Shown one piece after another: positions 36,260 to 48,265 of a DNA stretch of 64,000 nt. The notes under the pieces are model-generated. The model was not told the DNA's origin. It saw only the letters and a list, made by a program, of their open reading frames with translations, and did not search any database. The stretch comes from Sciurus carolinensis (Eukaryota; Chordata; Mammalia; Rodentia; Sciuridae). The position numbers and the translations under genes were made by a program. The stretch spans positions 34,674,575-34,738,574 of the forward strand of contig NC_062221.1 in assembly GCF_902686445.1 (NCBI RefSeq), written 5' to 3'. How positions within the stretch are numbered: position 1 is the first letter of the stretch; the number at the start of each line of letters is the position of its first letter.

Positions 36260-39200
36260 TCATCCGCTTATCAGCGAGATCATTGGTCCTTTAGTTTTTT
36301 GAGATTGGCTTATCTCACTTAGCATGATATTCTCCAATTTCATCCATTTGCCTGCAAATGCCATAATTTTATTACTCTTTATAGCTGAGTAATATTCCAT
36401 TGTATATATATGCCACAGTTTCTTTATCCATTCATCAACTGATGGGCATCTAGGTTGGTTCCACAATCTGGCTATGGTGAATTGAGCAGCAATGAACATT
36501 GATGTGGCTGTATCTCTGTAGTATGCTGATTTTAAGTCCTTTGGGTATAGGCCAAGGAGTGAGATAGCTGGGTCAAATGGTGTTTCCATTCCAAGTTTTC
36601 TGAGGAATCTCCATACTGCTTTCCAGAGTGGCTGCACTAATTTGCAACCCCACCAGCAATGTATGAGTGTTCCTTTTTCACCACATCCTCGCCAACACCT
36701 ATTGTTGCTTTTATTCTTGATAATTGCCATTCTAATTGGGGTGAGATGAAATCTTAGGGTAGTTTTGATTTGCATTTCCCTTATTACTAGGGATGTTGAA
36801 CATTTTTTCATATATCTGTTGATTGCTTGTACATCTTCTTCTGTGAAGTGTCTGTTCATTTCCTTAGCCCATTTGTTGATTGGATTATTTGTATTCTTCC
36901 TGTACAGTTTTTTGAGTTCTTTATAGATTCTGGAAATTAGCGCTCTATCTGAAGTATGGTTGGCAAAGATATTCTCCCACACTGTAGGCTCTCTCTTCAC
37001 ATTACTGATAGTTTCCTTTGCTGAGAGAAAGCTTTTTAGTTTGAGTCTATTCCAGTTGTTGATTCTTGCTTTTATTTCTTGTGCTTTGGGAGTCCTGTTA
37101 AGGAAATCTGATCCTAAGCCAACAAGTTGAAGATTTGGACCTACTTTTTCTTCTATAAGATGCAGGGTCTCTGGTCTGATTCCGAGGTCCTTGATCCATA
37201 TTGAGTTGAGTTTTGTGTAGGGTGAGAGATAGGGGTTTAATTTCATTCTGTTGCATATGGATTTCCAATTCTCCCAGCACCATTTGTTGAAGAGGCTCCA
37301 TTGCATATTTTGGAACCTTTGTCTAGTATGAGAAAATTGTATTTATTTGGGTTTGTGTCCATGTCTTCTATTCTGTACCATTGATCTACCTGTCTATTTT
37401 GGTACCAATACCATGCCGTTTTTGTTACTATTGCTTTGTAGTAGAGTTGAAGATCTGGTATTGCAATACCCCCTGCTTTGTTCTTGCTACTGAGGATTGC
37501 TTTAGCTATTCTAGGTTTTTTATTCTTCCAGATGAATTTCATAATTGCTTGCTCTATTTCTGCAAGGTACATCATTGGGATTTTAATTGGAATTGCTTTG
37601 AATCTGTATAGCACTTTAGGTAGTATGGCCATTTTGACAATATTAATTCTGCCTATCCAGGAACATGGGAGATCTTTCCATCTTCTAAGGTTTTCTTTAA
37701 TTTCTTTCTTTAGTGTTCTGTAGTTCTCATTGTAGAGGTCTTTCACCTCTTTTGTGAGATTGATTCCCAAGTATTTTATTTTTTTCAATGCTATTGTGAA
37801 TGGGGTAGTTTTCCTAATTTCTCTTTCTGAAGATTCATCACTTATGTATAAAAATGCATTGGATTTATGAGCATTGATCTTGTAACCTGCTACTTTACTG
37901 AATTCACTTATGAGTTTTAAAAGTTTTCTGGTGGAATTTCCAGGTTCCTCTAAATATATAATCATGTCATCAGCGAACAGGAATAGTTTTAGTTCTTATT
38001 TTCCAATTCGTATCCCTTTAATTTCTTTGGTTTGTCTAATTGCTCTGGCTAGAGTCTCAAGGACGATGTTGAATAGAAGTGGTGAAAGAGGGCATCCCTG
38101 CCTTGTTCCAGTTTTTAGGGGGAACGCTTTCAGTTTTTCACCATTTAGAATGATATTGGCCATGGGCTTAGCTTAGATTGCCTTTATAATGTTAAGGAAT
38201 GTTCCCACTACCCCAATTTTTTCTAGTGTTTTGAGCATGAAGGGGTGCTGTATTTTATCGAATGCTTTTTCTGCATCTATTGAAATAATCATGTGATTCT
38301 TAACTTTAAGTCTGTTGATATGGTGAATGACACTTATTGATTTCCGAATGTTGAACCAACCTTGCATCCCTGGGATAAAACCCACTTGATCGTGGTGCAC
38401 TGTCTTTTTAATATATTTTTGTATGCGATTTGCTAAAATTTTGTTGAGAATTTTTGCGTCGATGTTCATTAAGGATATTGGTTTGAAATTTTCTTTCCTT
38501 GAGGTGTCTCTGTCTGGTTTAGGTATCAGGGTGATATTGGCTTCATAGAACGAGTTTGGTAGGGTTCCCTCCTCTTCTATTTCATGGAATACTTTGAGGA
38601 GTATTGGAATGAGCTCTTCTTTAAAGGTTTTGTAGAACTCGACTGAGAACCCATCTGGTCCTGGACTTTTCTTTGTTGGTAGGCTTTTGATGACCTCTTC
38701 TATTTCATTGCTTGAAATTGGTTTATTTAAGTTGTGTATGTCCTCCCCGTTCAGTTTAGATAATTCATATGTCTCTAGAATTTTGTTGATGTCTTCGAGG
38801 TTTTCTGTTTTGTTGGAGTATAGATTTTCAAAATAGCTTCTAATTATGTTTTGTATTTCAGTCGTGTCTGTTGTGATGTTTCCATGTTCATTCCGAATTT
38901 TAGTAATTTGAGTTTTCTCCCTCTTTCTCTGTTAGTGTGGCTAAGGGTTTATCAATTTTGTTTATTTTTTCAAAGAACCAACTGTTTATTTTGTTAATTT
39001 TCCAATTGTTTCTTTTGTTTCGATTTCGTTGATTTTGGCTCTGATTTTAACTATTTCCTGTCTTCTACTACTTTTGGTATTGGTCTGCTCTTCTTTTTCT
39101 AGGGCTTTGAGCTGTAGTGTTAAGACATTTATTTGTTGATTTCTACTTCTTTTTTTGAATGCGCCCCATGAAATAAATCTTCCTCTAAGTACTGCTTTCA

Positions 39201-40080
39201 TAGTGTCCCAGAGATTTTGATATGATGTGTCTTTGTTCTCGTTTACTTCTAAGAATTTTTTTATTTCCCTCCTGATGTCTTCTGTTATCCATTCATCATA
39301 TAATAGTATATTATTTAATCTCCAGGTATTAGAGAAATTTCTGTTTTTTATTCTGTCATTTATTTCTAATTTCAATCCATTATGATCTGATAGAGTACAA
39401 GGTAGTATCTCTATCTTCTTGTATTTGCTAACAGTAGCTTTGTGGCATAAAATATGGTCTATTTTAGAGAAGGATCCATGTGCTGCTGAGAAGAAAGTGT
39501 ATTCGTTCTTTGTTGGATGGTATATTCTATAAATGTCCGTTAAGTCTAAATTGTTGATTGTGTTATTGAGATCTATGGTTTCTTTATTCAATTTTTGTTT
39601 GGACGATCTATCCAGTGGTGAGAGAGGTGTGTTAAAATCGCCTAGTATTATTGTGTTGTGGTCTATTTGATTTCTGGAATTGAGAAGGATTTGTTTGATG
39701 TACGTGGATGAGCCAATGTTCGGGGCATAGATATTTATGATTGTTATGTCTTGCTGATTTATGCTTCCCTTAAGCAGCATGTAATGTCCTTCTTTATCCC
39801 TTCTGACTAGTTTTGGCTTGGAGTCCACATTATCTGAAATGAGGATGGATACTCCAGCTTTTTTGCTGTGTCCGTGTGCATGGTATGTTTTTCCCCATCC
39901 TTTCACCTTTAGTCTATGGGTATCTCTTTCTATGAGATGAGCCTCTTGCAGGCAGCTTATTGTTGGATTTTTCTTTTTAATCCAATCTGCCAGTCTGTGT
40001 CTTTTGATTGATGAGTTCAGGCCATTAACATTCAGGGTTATTATTGTGATATGATTTGTATTCCCAGTCATTTGACTCAT
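36260..40080 (-). pseudogene. L1 ORF2 (endonuclease / reverse transcriptase), broken
   Basis: ORF2p nicks target DNA and reverse-transcribes L1 RNA. It spans about 1,273 codons, close to the usual ORF2 length, in several frames. 40,080-38,986 is an open 364-codon apurinic-type endonuclease domain with its catalytic motifs visible: LNVNGLN, LQEAHL, GDFNT, SKIDHIL and SDHNGLK. A frameshift near 38,990 and another near 38,920 follow. The reverse transcriptase shows [11 protein letters not shown] (38,260s) and the active-site FADD (37,977-37,966), the latter preceded by an in-frame TAA at 37,998-37,996. A frameshift lies near 37,300. The C-terminal Cys/His region ([18 protein letters not shown]) and end (to 36,260) are intact in their own frame. 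Confidence 0.95.
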
Positions 40081-40127
40081 ATTTGTTTTTTGACATGATT
40101 TGGTTTCTCCTTTATTTGGCTATTCCT

Positions 40128-41172
40128 TTAGGCTAGCGCCTCCTGTTGCTGATTTGCATCGTTGTTTTTCATCTCTTCCTCAGGGAATATTTTGCTGAGA
40201 ATGTTCTGTAATGCTGGCTTTCTTTTTGTAAATTCCTTTAGCTTTTGTTTATCATGGAAGGATCTTATTTCATTGTCAAATTTGAAGGTAAGTTTTGCTG
40301 GGTATAAGATTCTTGGTTGGCATCCGTTTTCTTTCAGGGCTTGGTAAATGTTGTTACAGGCCCTTCTAGCTTTTAGTGTCTGAATTGAAAAATCTACTGA
40401 TATTCTTATTGGTTTCCCTCTGAATGTAATTTGATTCTTTTCTCTCGCGGCCTTTAAAATTCTGTCTTTATTTTGTATGTTAGGTATTTTCATAATAATG
40501 TGCCTTGGTGTGGGTCTGTTGTAATTTTGCATATTTGGAGTTCTATAAGCCTCTTGTACTTGGTTTTCCATTTCATTCCTCAGATTTGGGAAATTTTCTG
40601 ATATTATTTCATTGAATAGATTGTTCTTTCCTTTGGTTTGTTTCTCTAAGCCTTCCTCAATCCCAATAATTCTTAAATTTGGCCTTTTCATGATATCCCA
40701 TAATTCTTGTAGATTCTGTTCATGGTTTCTTACCATCTTCCCTGTTTGTCCAACTTTGTTTTCAAGATGAAATATTTTTGTCTTCAATGTCTGAGGTTCT
40801 GTCTTCCAGGTGTTCTATCCTATTGGTTATGCTTTCTATGGAGTTTTTAACTTGGTTTATTGTTTCCTTCATTTCAAGTATTTCAGTTTGTTTGTTTTTT
40901 CAGTATCTCTCTTTATTGAAATGATCTCTTGCTTCCTGTATTTGGTCTTTTAACTGTTGATTGGTGCAATCATTTAATGCCTGCATTTGCTCTTTCACCT
41001 CCTCCTTCAATGCCTGCATTTGCTCTTTCATCTCCTCATTTGCTTCTCTGATTGTTTTAATTATGTATATTCTGAACTCCCTTTCTGACATTTCTTCTGC
41101 TGTGCTGTCATTGGGTTTTATTGATGTAGTATCTATGTTTGTTTGGGACATTTTCTTCCCTTGTTTTCTCAT
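40128..41172 (-). pseudogene. L1 ORF1 (RNA-binding chaperone), broken
   Basis: ORF1p is the trimeric nucleic-acid chaperone of L1 ribonucleoproteins. The start is the ATG at 41,172. An N-terminal segment is rich in Glu/Lys/Gln (coiled coil) and holds an 11-residue tandem duplication (EEVKEQMQAL-like). An in-frame TGA stops it at 40,899-40,897, and the same frame continues to be L1-like beyond it. A one-base gain in an A5 run (plus-strand 40,775-40,779) then shifts the frame. From 40,787 the RRM and C-terminal domain are open to 40,128 (219 codons; 'RPNLRIIGIEEG' and 'RPTPRHIIMK' are typical motifs). Two lesions make it non-functional. Confidence 0.93.
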
Positions 41173-41974
41173 ATTGGTCAGATGTCAGTGGGAATCTGAG
41201 ATATTTCAGATTTCCTCTATTGGCTTATAGTGTCCCGGTAGATTTCCAGTGTATCACCTCCCAGCCTTCAGTAGCCTGAAGTCTTGTAGGAACTTGATAA
41301 TGCAGGGCTTCCAAAGAAAGCTGCCCCTAGCCCCTACTGGTTCCAGGGCTTGGAGCTGGCTCTGTGCGGAAAGGCTCTCACTGGGGGCCTGCACCGTGCA
41401 GCTGGCCGTGTGGGGGGAGCCCACTGCTGGAGTGTGGAAGGCTACCTTGGGAAGACTCTAGCTGCCCTGCCCTGCTCTGATAAGCCACCCCTATCTGTGC
41501 CTGGCGCCCAGGCCAATTTCGCCCTGTGGGGGAGACTCACCCCGTGACTCTGTTTTTGTCCAAGTCTCTCAATGCCTCCCCTTCTTGAGTTCTGGGTTCT
41601 GGAGCAACTGGAGATGCAGTCACCCTCTAGGTCGCCATCTTGGATCTCCCCATGAAGAGAGCCTGCAGCCAGAGTGGGCAGAGCCACCTGGAGAAGTCTC
41701 TGGCTGCCCTGCCCTGATCCCAGAGGCTGCTTGTGGATCGAAGCTCTCCGTTGGCTCAGGGACTTGTGGCTGTCTCCGTGGCTCTATTTTGGTCCGAGTC
41801 TCTCAGTGCCTCCCCTTCTTAACTCCTGGGTTCTGGAGTGACTGGGGATGCCGTCCCCCTCTAGTCCGCCATCTTGGATTGCCCCGTGGAGAGAGCCTGC
41901 AGCCGGAGTGGGCAGAGCCGCCTGAAGAAGTCTCTGGCTGCCCTGCCCTGATCCCAGAGGCTGCTTGCGGATCC
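41173..41974 (-). promoter_or_regulatory. L1 5' UTR with tandem promoter monomers
   Basis: The block beginning 'agagagcctgcagcc' at 41,656 recurs at 41,890, a period of 234 bp. The segment after the second start is cut off at the 5' end of the element (41,974), and 41,550-41,655 is a related but diverged unit. So about two and a half units stack upstream of a unique GC-rich stretch (41,230-41,550). The arrangement resembles the monomer promoters of mouse L1. 'ccaagatggcg' strings (minus strand) resemble YY1 sites. GC content is far above the surroundings. Confidence 0.85.
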
Positions 41975-41989
41975 TATTTTGCCATTTTA

Positions 41990-44900
41990 AACACAGTTTT
42001 ATTACTATGTCCTAAATGTTTCTGTCTACTTATTTTCCTTCAGTTTGTCTAAGCCTTTTATTTGAAAACATTTTTAGGTAGTTCAATATCTTTTATCAAT
42101 TTTGAAAAAGTATTTTTTATTATTTTTTCTAAAATATCACCATCTTCCTTTACTCTTTAACAATAATTATTTGAGAATTTGCATCATATTTTCATTTCTT
42201 TAGTTGTCATTTCTGTAGTTTTACATTACTTTCTGTTAACTTAGTCTCCACTTTATTAATTTTTGTTCTTATGTATCTGAACTGTTATTAATCTCCCTTT
42301 TAAATCATTAATTTCACTTACACTTTTTATTTAACATTATTCTTGGGTATCAGTCAATTGATTTTAATTCACTTGGCAAATTTATATCTTACAGACAACA
42401 AAAAATGCTGTTGGTGCACACATTTCCTTGGTTTCATGGAAAATATGAGGTGTCTTTAGATGCACAAATATGGATATCTGATTTTATGCTTATTTTCCTC
42501 AAACTTTATATTTGTGTTTAATGACAGTGTGCATATTTTTCTCTTAGCTTCACAATAACATGAAGATGACTTTTTTGATAAAGATGTCAAATTAAAGAAA
42601 ATAAGTTTGTTACACAAACTTACATGCACACACATATATGCATATATATAACATACAAATATGTATATATTTACTCTATAGTTATTCCATATTTATGTGT
42701 AAATGTATAAATTATAACATACACATATTTAAACTTTTAACATATTTATACATAACAACTTATTTATATGCATGTATATTTTTTCTTTTCTTGTGATTAA
42801 CTCTACACACTACATTAACTTCTTATGAAAGCTAGTATTGTTGATGGATAAAATGAGTTTATAGTTTCCCTGTATTCATTTTTACATTCTAACTGAACCT
42901 CCTGAACTCCTCCTCCTTAAAGAATGAAATCTTTGATCATTTGAAATTGTTTCCACTCATTCTTCACCATACATTAGTCTAAGCACAGAATATAAGCTTG
43001 CTGTGAGCTACTTTAGATTCCATCAGTGGTCTAAGCTACACTAAGCTATCTTCTGACCGTTTCCTAATTCAGCATGTAAAAAAAAGTGGGCTGGAGTCTT
43101 TCAACTTTTACTATAAAGAATTTCAAGATAATTAAAAAAACATTGGCATATATTTGTAGTGTTTTTTATCCTATAAATATGCTTCTATTTAATGGTATAC
43201 TTTATGCTATGACTTATGACATAGGTTAAGAAAAATAATAAAAAGATAATTCTCTGTGCATAATCAACAGATATTTGTATTTTGTAACATGTTTATATAC
43301 ATATATATCTGCATATATCCATGTACACACACATGTAAAAAATTGTCTCTTTGGTAGAATAGGCTGAATATCATGATTATATAATTAGAAATTTCTCTCT
43401 TTAGGTATCCCATCTCTTTTAATCAAGTATTAATATACAAGATTATTCAACATTTATTACCCAAGTGAAGTTTGCCAAATTAAACTCAGGAAAATGGAAT
43501 TAAGTCTCTGATTTAATCTCCACTTTCTAATTCATTTGAGAAAAGAAGCAATTTTCTCTTTTTTATGGTTAAATTTGTTGCTTACGGTTTTTTATTTGTA
43601 CTCCACTTTCCTCATAATTATATCAAGAATTTTCTCTTTTAAGAATATTTGACTTGTCAAATTCACATCATAATATTATAATTTATGAAGATCAATCTAC
43701 AAATGTGAATAGAATAGAAAATAAACATATAGATAATGTTTACTGAGATAATTTCATATTCAGGATCCTTCAGTTTAATCACACTTGTAATGTTGAGCAC
43801 AAATTAAAACTGATAATTGAAAATATAGGTTTGCAGCAATTTTAACATAATATAAAAACTTTGGTTTTGCTTTGGTCTATATTATTTTTATATTTAAGAT
43901 GCTATAATGGCACTTGAAAATAGTAAGTGCCATGTATATTTTCAATTAAAACAAAATGGGGGAACAAAACTGTTCATCTCTTTTAGATACCAAGATCCAG
44001 TTAGTTGGCTAGTAAATGTCACGATTCTAACATGAAATCAGGTTTGCTTGTATTTTAATTAAATGTAAATGTGTCATTTTGCTGAAAGAAAGAAAACAAT
44101 TGGTTATCAGATGTCCTAAGTAGAAATAAAGAATATGTTGGTTAAGATTCCATGTATGAATGCGTGCACACACACACACACACACAACCTTATTTGCAAG
44201 CCATTGAGTTTAATCAACTGAATAATTAACATGTACAAATAGAAATTACTTTGCTTATAAAACATGGAAAATAGTTTCATCATTTTTAATGGTTGGATCT
44301 GAGCATTTTAGTGACAGTCTTAGCTGAACAGGTGATTTTCTACTCTTCATATTCTAAAAATAGAAATCCTTTGACACCTTATACTATAACTATGATTTAA
44401 AAAGTAAGCTCTGTATTATTTCAATGCCATTATATAAATTTAAAAGTTATTATATGTTAAAAAGCAAACTTAGATCTGAAAACTTCTGATAAAAGAATAT
44501 TTACTGACATTTTGTATAATGCTTTTCCATATTTAGATAAACAGGAAAATTCATGCTAAAATTTCCTCACACCTGACTAGACTTCCTTAATTAAGACTAG
44601 TGATTGTAAGTATAGTCTATAATTAATTTCATTTAAACAAATAAACTGCCTTGGGGCTCTTTATGTGATTTACTCAGTCTGCTAACTGAATTAATTGATT
44701 TGCTTGCATATGATGGTTGAGAGTTCCCTTCACAAAGTTCCAACTAAAGATCATTTTGTCATTTATTACTGTCACCTGTATGATATGGCTCACTCTTAAG
44801 AAGGTACTTAAAATCACCTGTTATTTTCTCCAGTGCTTTATAATGTTAAGGATATGAAAAACAGAATGTAGTGCATCACAGTTAATTGTACTTCAAATTC

Positions 44901-47900
44901 AATTTGAATAAAATTGGCATTTTCTGAATACTAGGAGCATGGCATTGTAAAAAAAGTACCCAGTACTTATTGTGCTAGTCCTAAGAGTGCAAACAACCAT
45001 ATAACATTACATAAGGGAAAGCTCATTGTCAGTTAATGAAAGGAAAGCAAAGGTGAAAACCATTTATCAAATTTGTATTTTGTTTAGGGTCAACCTGGAA
45101 GAAAAGAAAATGTTTAGATATGGAGTGATGACTGAATATCCAGGTCTAATTATCTTGTTTCTGAGAGTTGCAGGAATATTGCCAAATTTATTACAGACTT
45201 TGTAGGAGAGTTCTGGGCAGAAATTTGACATAGGACAGATGAAGCAATGAGAGAGGTGAAGCATAAATATCCCCAAACAACCTATTTTCCATATTGAAAT
45301 GTATTTCTTATAAGATAGGAAAGCTTTAATGAAGTTGAAGATGACGGCAAAGTGGCTTACCTGACAGATGAAGCAATAAGCCCATTCCCTCTCTGCAGCT
45401 AAAAGCTTGAAATGACCCATCTGTCATCTCTCTAGTGGGTGGGGATTATAATGGGAGGCAGCATGCCATCTTAATTGTATAACTATTCCAGTTCCAATTA
45501 CACATCATGTAGGGCTTAAAACACATTATCTCCCTACCATAAATTGAACATATAGTAGTGGCACTACTCATTTTAATCTTTGATTTTTCTGTGTTATTCA
45601 TTGTTAACTTTTTGTTTAATGTAGTATTTTAGCACATTTTGCATTGACATGCCTTTTCTCTTTTTTTGGACATTAAATTTCGAAATATATAATAAGTATT
45701 TGTTGGCAATTGCCACATGCCTGAACTCATATCAGGATAACTCATGTGTTTTGATGAAGAAAAAAGAAAGTGATGTGAGTTAATTTTTTCTTTCTCTTTT
45801 TTTCTTATAAAGGAATTTTCCTGTTGGTATAACCGTACTCTAGTTATGATATTCCATAGTCTTCACAGTATACAGACATATTTCTTCATGTGACTTTGAG
45901 CAAATGTTTCTTATGATTTGTTTCAATATTCTTCCTTTATACAGATGGAAAGATACTGGAAATCCAAATTCAGTACTTCTTTTGCTGTTACCCTCATGAC
46001 TAAATATGTGACAGCAATATTGATCTTGGAAGTATTAAGATAAAAAGAAAAGAGGAAATTTTTGAAATTTTATTAATTGCTTAATAATAAGTGAAGATAC
46101 TCAATGTAGATAAAATGCCTTTTACAACCCAAAACTTTGAAAGGTGATATGTACAATAGAATATGTTTTCCTTTATTTCAGTAGGAAACTGAAATCTTGA
46201 AACATTGACAGGTTAATGTGGAATTTCTTTTCTGTCTCTAAACAGGTATTATCAGTTAATTCTGCAAAACAAACTCCACTAAGACTCACCAGCATAGGAC
46301 CCATGATTGATTAGTTCACATTCATTTGGACTGGATGATCTAAGTGGGACTGTCTCCTGCAGATTGTCTCTGCACCATGTAGTTTTCTCCCCCATTTCAA
46401 AGTTTAATCCGAAGTATGCACAGGATCTCTTAATGTCCAATCTTAAAACTGTTACATAATGTCTTCACCCTGATTTAATTGACTAAATAAGTCAAATAAC
46501 AAAATCCCAAGTCAAGAGTTAGGGAAATAATCTTTGTTCCTTAATGAAAGAAAATGAAAAACCATCTGGCAAAGACTATGACATCACTAAGTAAAGACAT
46601 GGGGTTAATAATGTCATCCACCTGGTAAAAATTGTTCTGGGTCAAGTGGAGAATAAGAAACCTAAGACAGTGCCATTATTTCCAAAAGACTTTATAATCT
46701 ACTTCAGTGGTTAACAAGTTGCTTATGGAAAAACATAAATCATTGTTACATAAATGTGATTTTTGTTTCCCCATTGTACTTCAGGAGAATTAGAATTTTC
46801 TAAGATTACATACAATGTGATGCTCTGGTGTAGTCAGAATATGCCTCCCATGTGGAAGATGAAACAGAAAATGCCAGCTCCCTAGATCCTAGAACTTTGT
46901 TCCCAGATCTGAGTTTAAATAATGATGTGGATTAGGATGCTAAGAGATGCTGGGAATTTTAAAGTTAGAATTCTGCTAAATCAGAAGCTGGGAAATGTAG
47001 AGAACAGTTGTTGTTAGCAGGGGTGAGATTTCTTGGAGCAGTTGTGATAGTCAGGGTCATCAGTCAAAGGGTACAGGCACAGAAGACTGGTAGAAGCTGA
47101 GACAGCTAGTGATAGACAGGGATCTTTCCTGAAGGGAGTTTGGTTCCTGTTCTTCCCATCTTAAATCACTTTGTTTTATTCCCTTTTTCTCATCCAGATA
47201 TGCCAGTCTTCCTAACTTTATTATTTCCATAAATTCTCTTCTTCTGCTTAAATAAGAAGAGTCAGTCTGCTGCTTAAAATTACAAACCTGAACTGATACT
47301 TTTACAGTGTATAAATTAAGAGGTAACTTTTATAGCAGTTTAAAAATGAAAGAATATCAGGAGGAGAGGAGTCATAGAAAGGTTAAGAAGGATCTAGTTT
47401 TAACTGATTCCTACAAAATATAAGTAGTAAATATTGGATAAAATAAAGATAGGCAGGTTGTGTATGCTTAGCAAGATAATGGCATGATAAATTTAATGTT
47501 CACAGCAGTAGGCCATATTTGTGATAAATTGACAGGAATATTTAAACTGACCAACTCTGTCTCCATTTTTTTCTCCATATGTTTTAATATAATCTCTCCT
47601 CCTACAATTCCATTGTAAGCATTTAACTTCCAAATTGTAATGACTTCTATCAGCATTTTTCAGCTATTTTTTGGGTAGGACATCTCACTAACTTTGATTT
47701 TCTTTACCACTCTCACTTATGTCTTCTGTGATATACAGAAATTTGGAATTTTCTTGTATTTCTCTGATTGCTTCTATCAATCTGCTTTTCTGACCCTTTT
47801 TCTTTTCCTGTCCCACCAAGACTGGTATTCTTCATAGTTCTTTATCAAACATATTTTGGTTCTCACTTTACATGTTCTCCCAGGGCAAATTCATGAATTC

Positions 47901-48045
47901 CCAAGAATTTGATAGTCAGTTGTTGGTTACTGTACTCCAGATCTATATTTACAGACATGATTCTTTTCAAGTTTCAAATACATATAATTAACTGCCTTGA
48001 AGACATCTCAGATTGAATACCCCAGAGATAGTTTCAATTCAAACA
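41990..48045. other. AT-rich, gene-free DNA
   Basis: No gene is seen. It contains AT-rich dinucleotide patches (42,625-42,790; 43,290-43,340) and a (CA)n run (44,167-44,186). 45,070-45,470 might be an old LTR ('gacagatgaagcaat' occurs twice, 131 bp apart). 44,640-44,900 shows no repeat and is AT-rich; see the findings. Confidence 0.45.
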
Positions 48046-48047
48046 GT

Positions 48048-48265
48048 TCAGGCAGGAAGGGAGCCATTCAGGAGGTCTTATTATTAAATCCTTGCTGAGA
48101 AGAAAAATTCCCAGGAAGCAGGTGACCTTGGCAAGAGGTTGGAGGAGAGCAAAGTGCTCTGGAGTTATTAGTATTTTATTTCCTTTTGAATCAACCACCA
48201 TCATCCTGATCCAATCATTCATTATCTACACTGAATATCCTTTTGCCCCATTCTCAATGTCCCCT
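48048..48265 (-). repeat. LTR-like repeat, copy 1
   Basis: It shares 'aattcccaggaagcaggtga ccttggcaa', 'ttggaggagag', 'agtattttatttccttttga' and 'tatctacactgaatatcctt ttgcc' with 51,177-51,870, in the same order and orientation. On the minus strand the 'ggaaataaaata' string offers a poly(A) signal, so I read it as a minus-strand LTR. The family is unknown. Confidence 0.5.

Larger units (their letters stand above)
35969..41974 (-). mobile_element. Full-length L1 (LINE-1) retrotransposon, inactive
   Basis: A 6,006-bp non-LTR retrotransposon inserted on the minus strand. Perfect 15-bp target-site duplications ('tattttgccatttta') lie at 35,954-35,968 and 41,975-41,989, which fixes both ends. In element order it has a 5' UTR of tandem monomers (41,974-41,173), ORF1 (41,172-40,128), ORF2 (40,080-36,260), a 3' UTR with a purine tract and telomere-like repeats, and a TTTTA-interrupted poly(A) (about 35,969-36,010). 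The perfect duplication and complete length suggest a fairly recent insertion. Both ORFs carry stops or frameshifts, so it cannot move by itself. Similarity of the ORFs to mammalian L1 is unmistakable. Confidence 0.97.

Noticed and set aside
41249..42052. Open frames up to 155 codons, plus strand
   Set aside because: Antisense to the GC-rich L1 5' UTR. Their internal repeats simply reflect the 234-bp monomers.
45067..45420. 117-codon open frame, minus strand
   Set aside because: No recognised motif. The region looks more like an old LTR than an exon.
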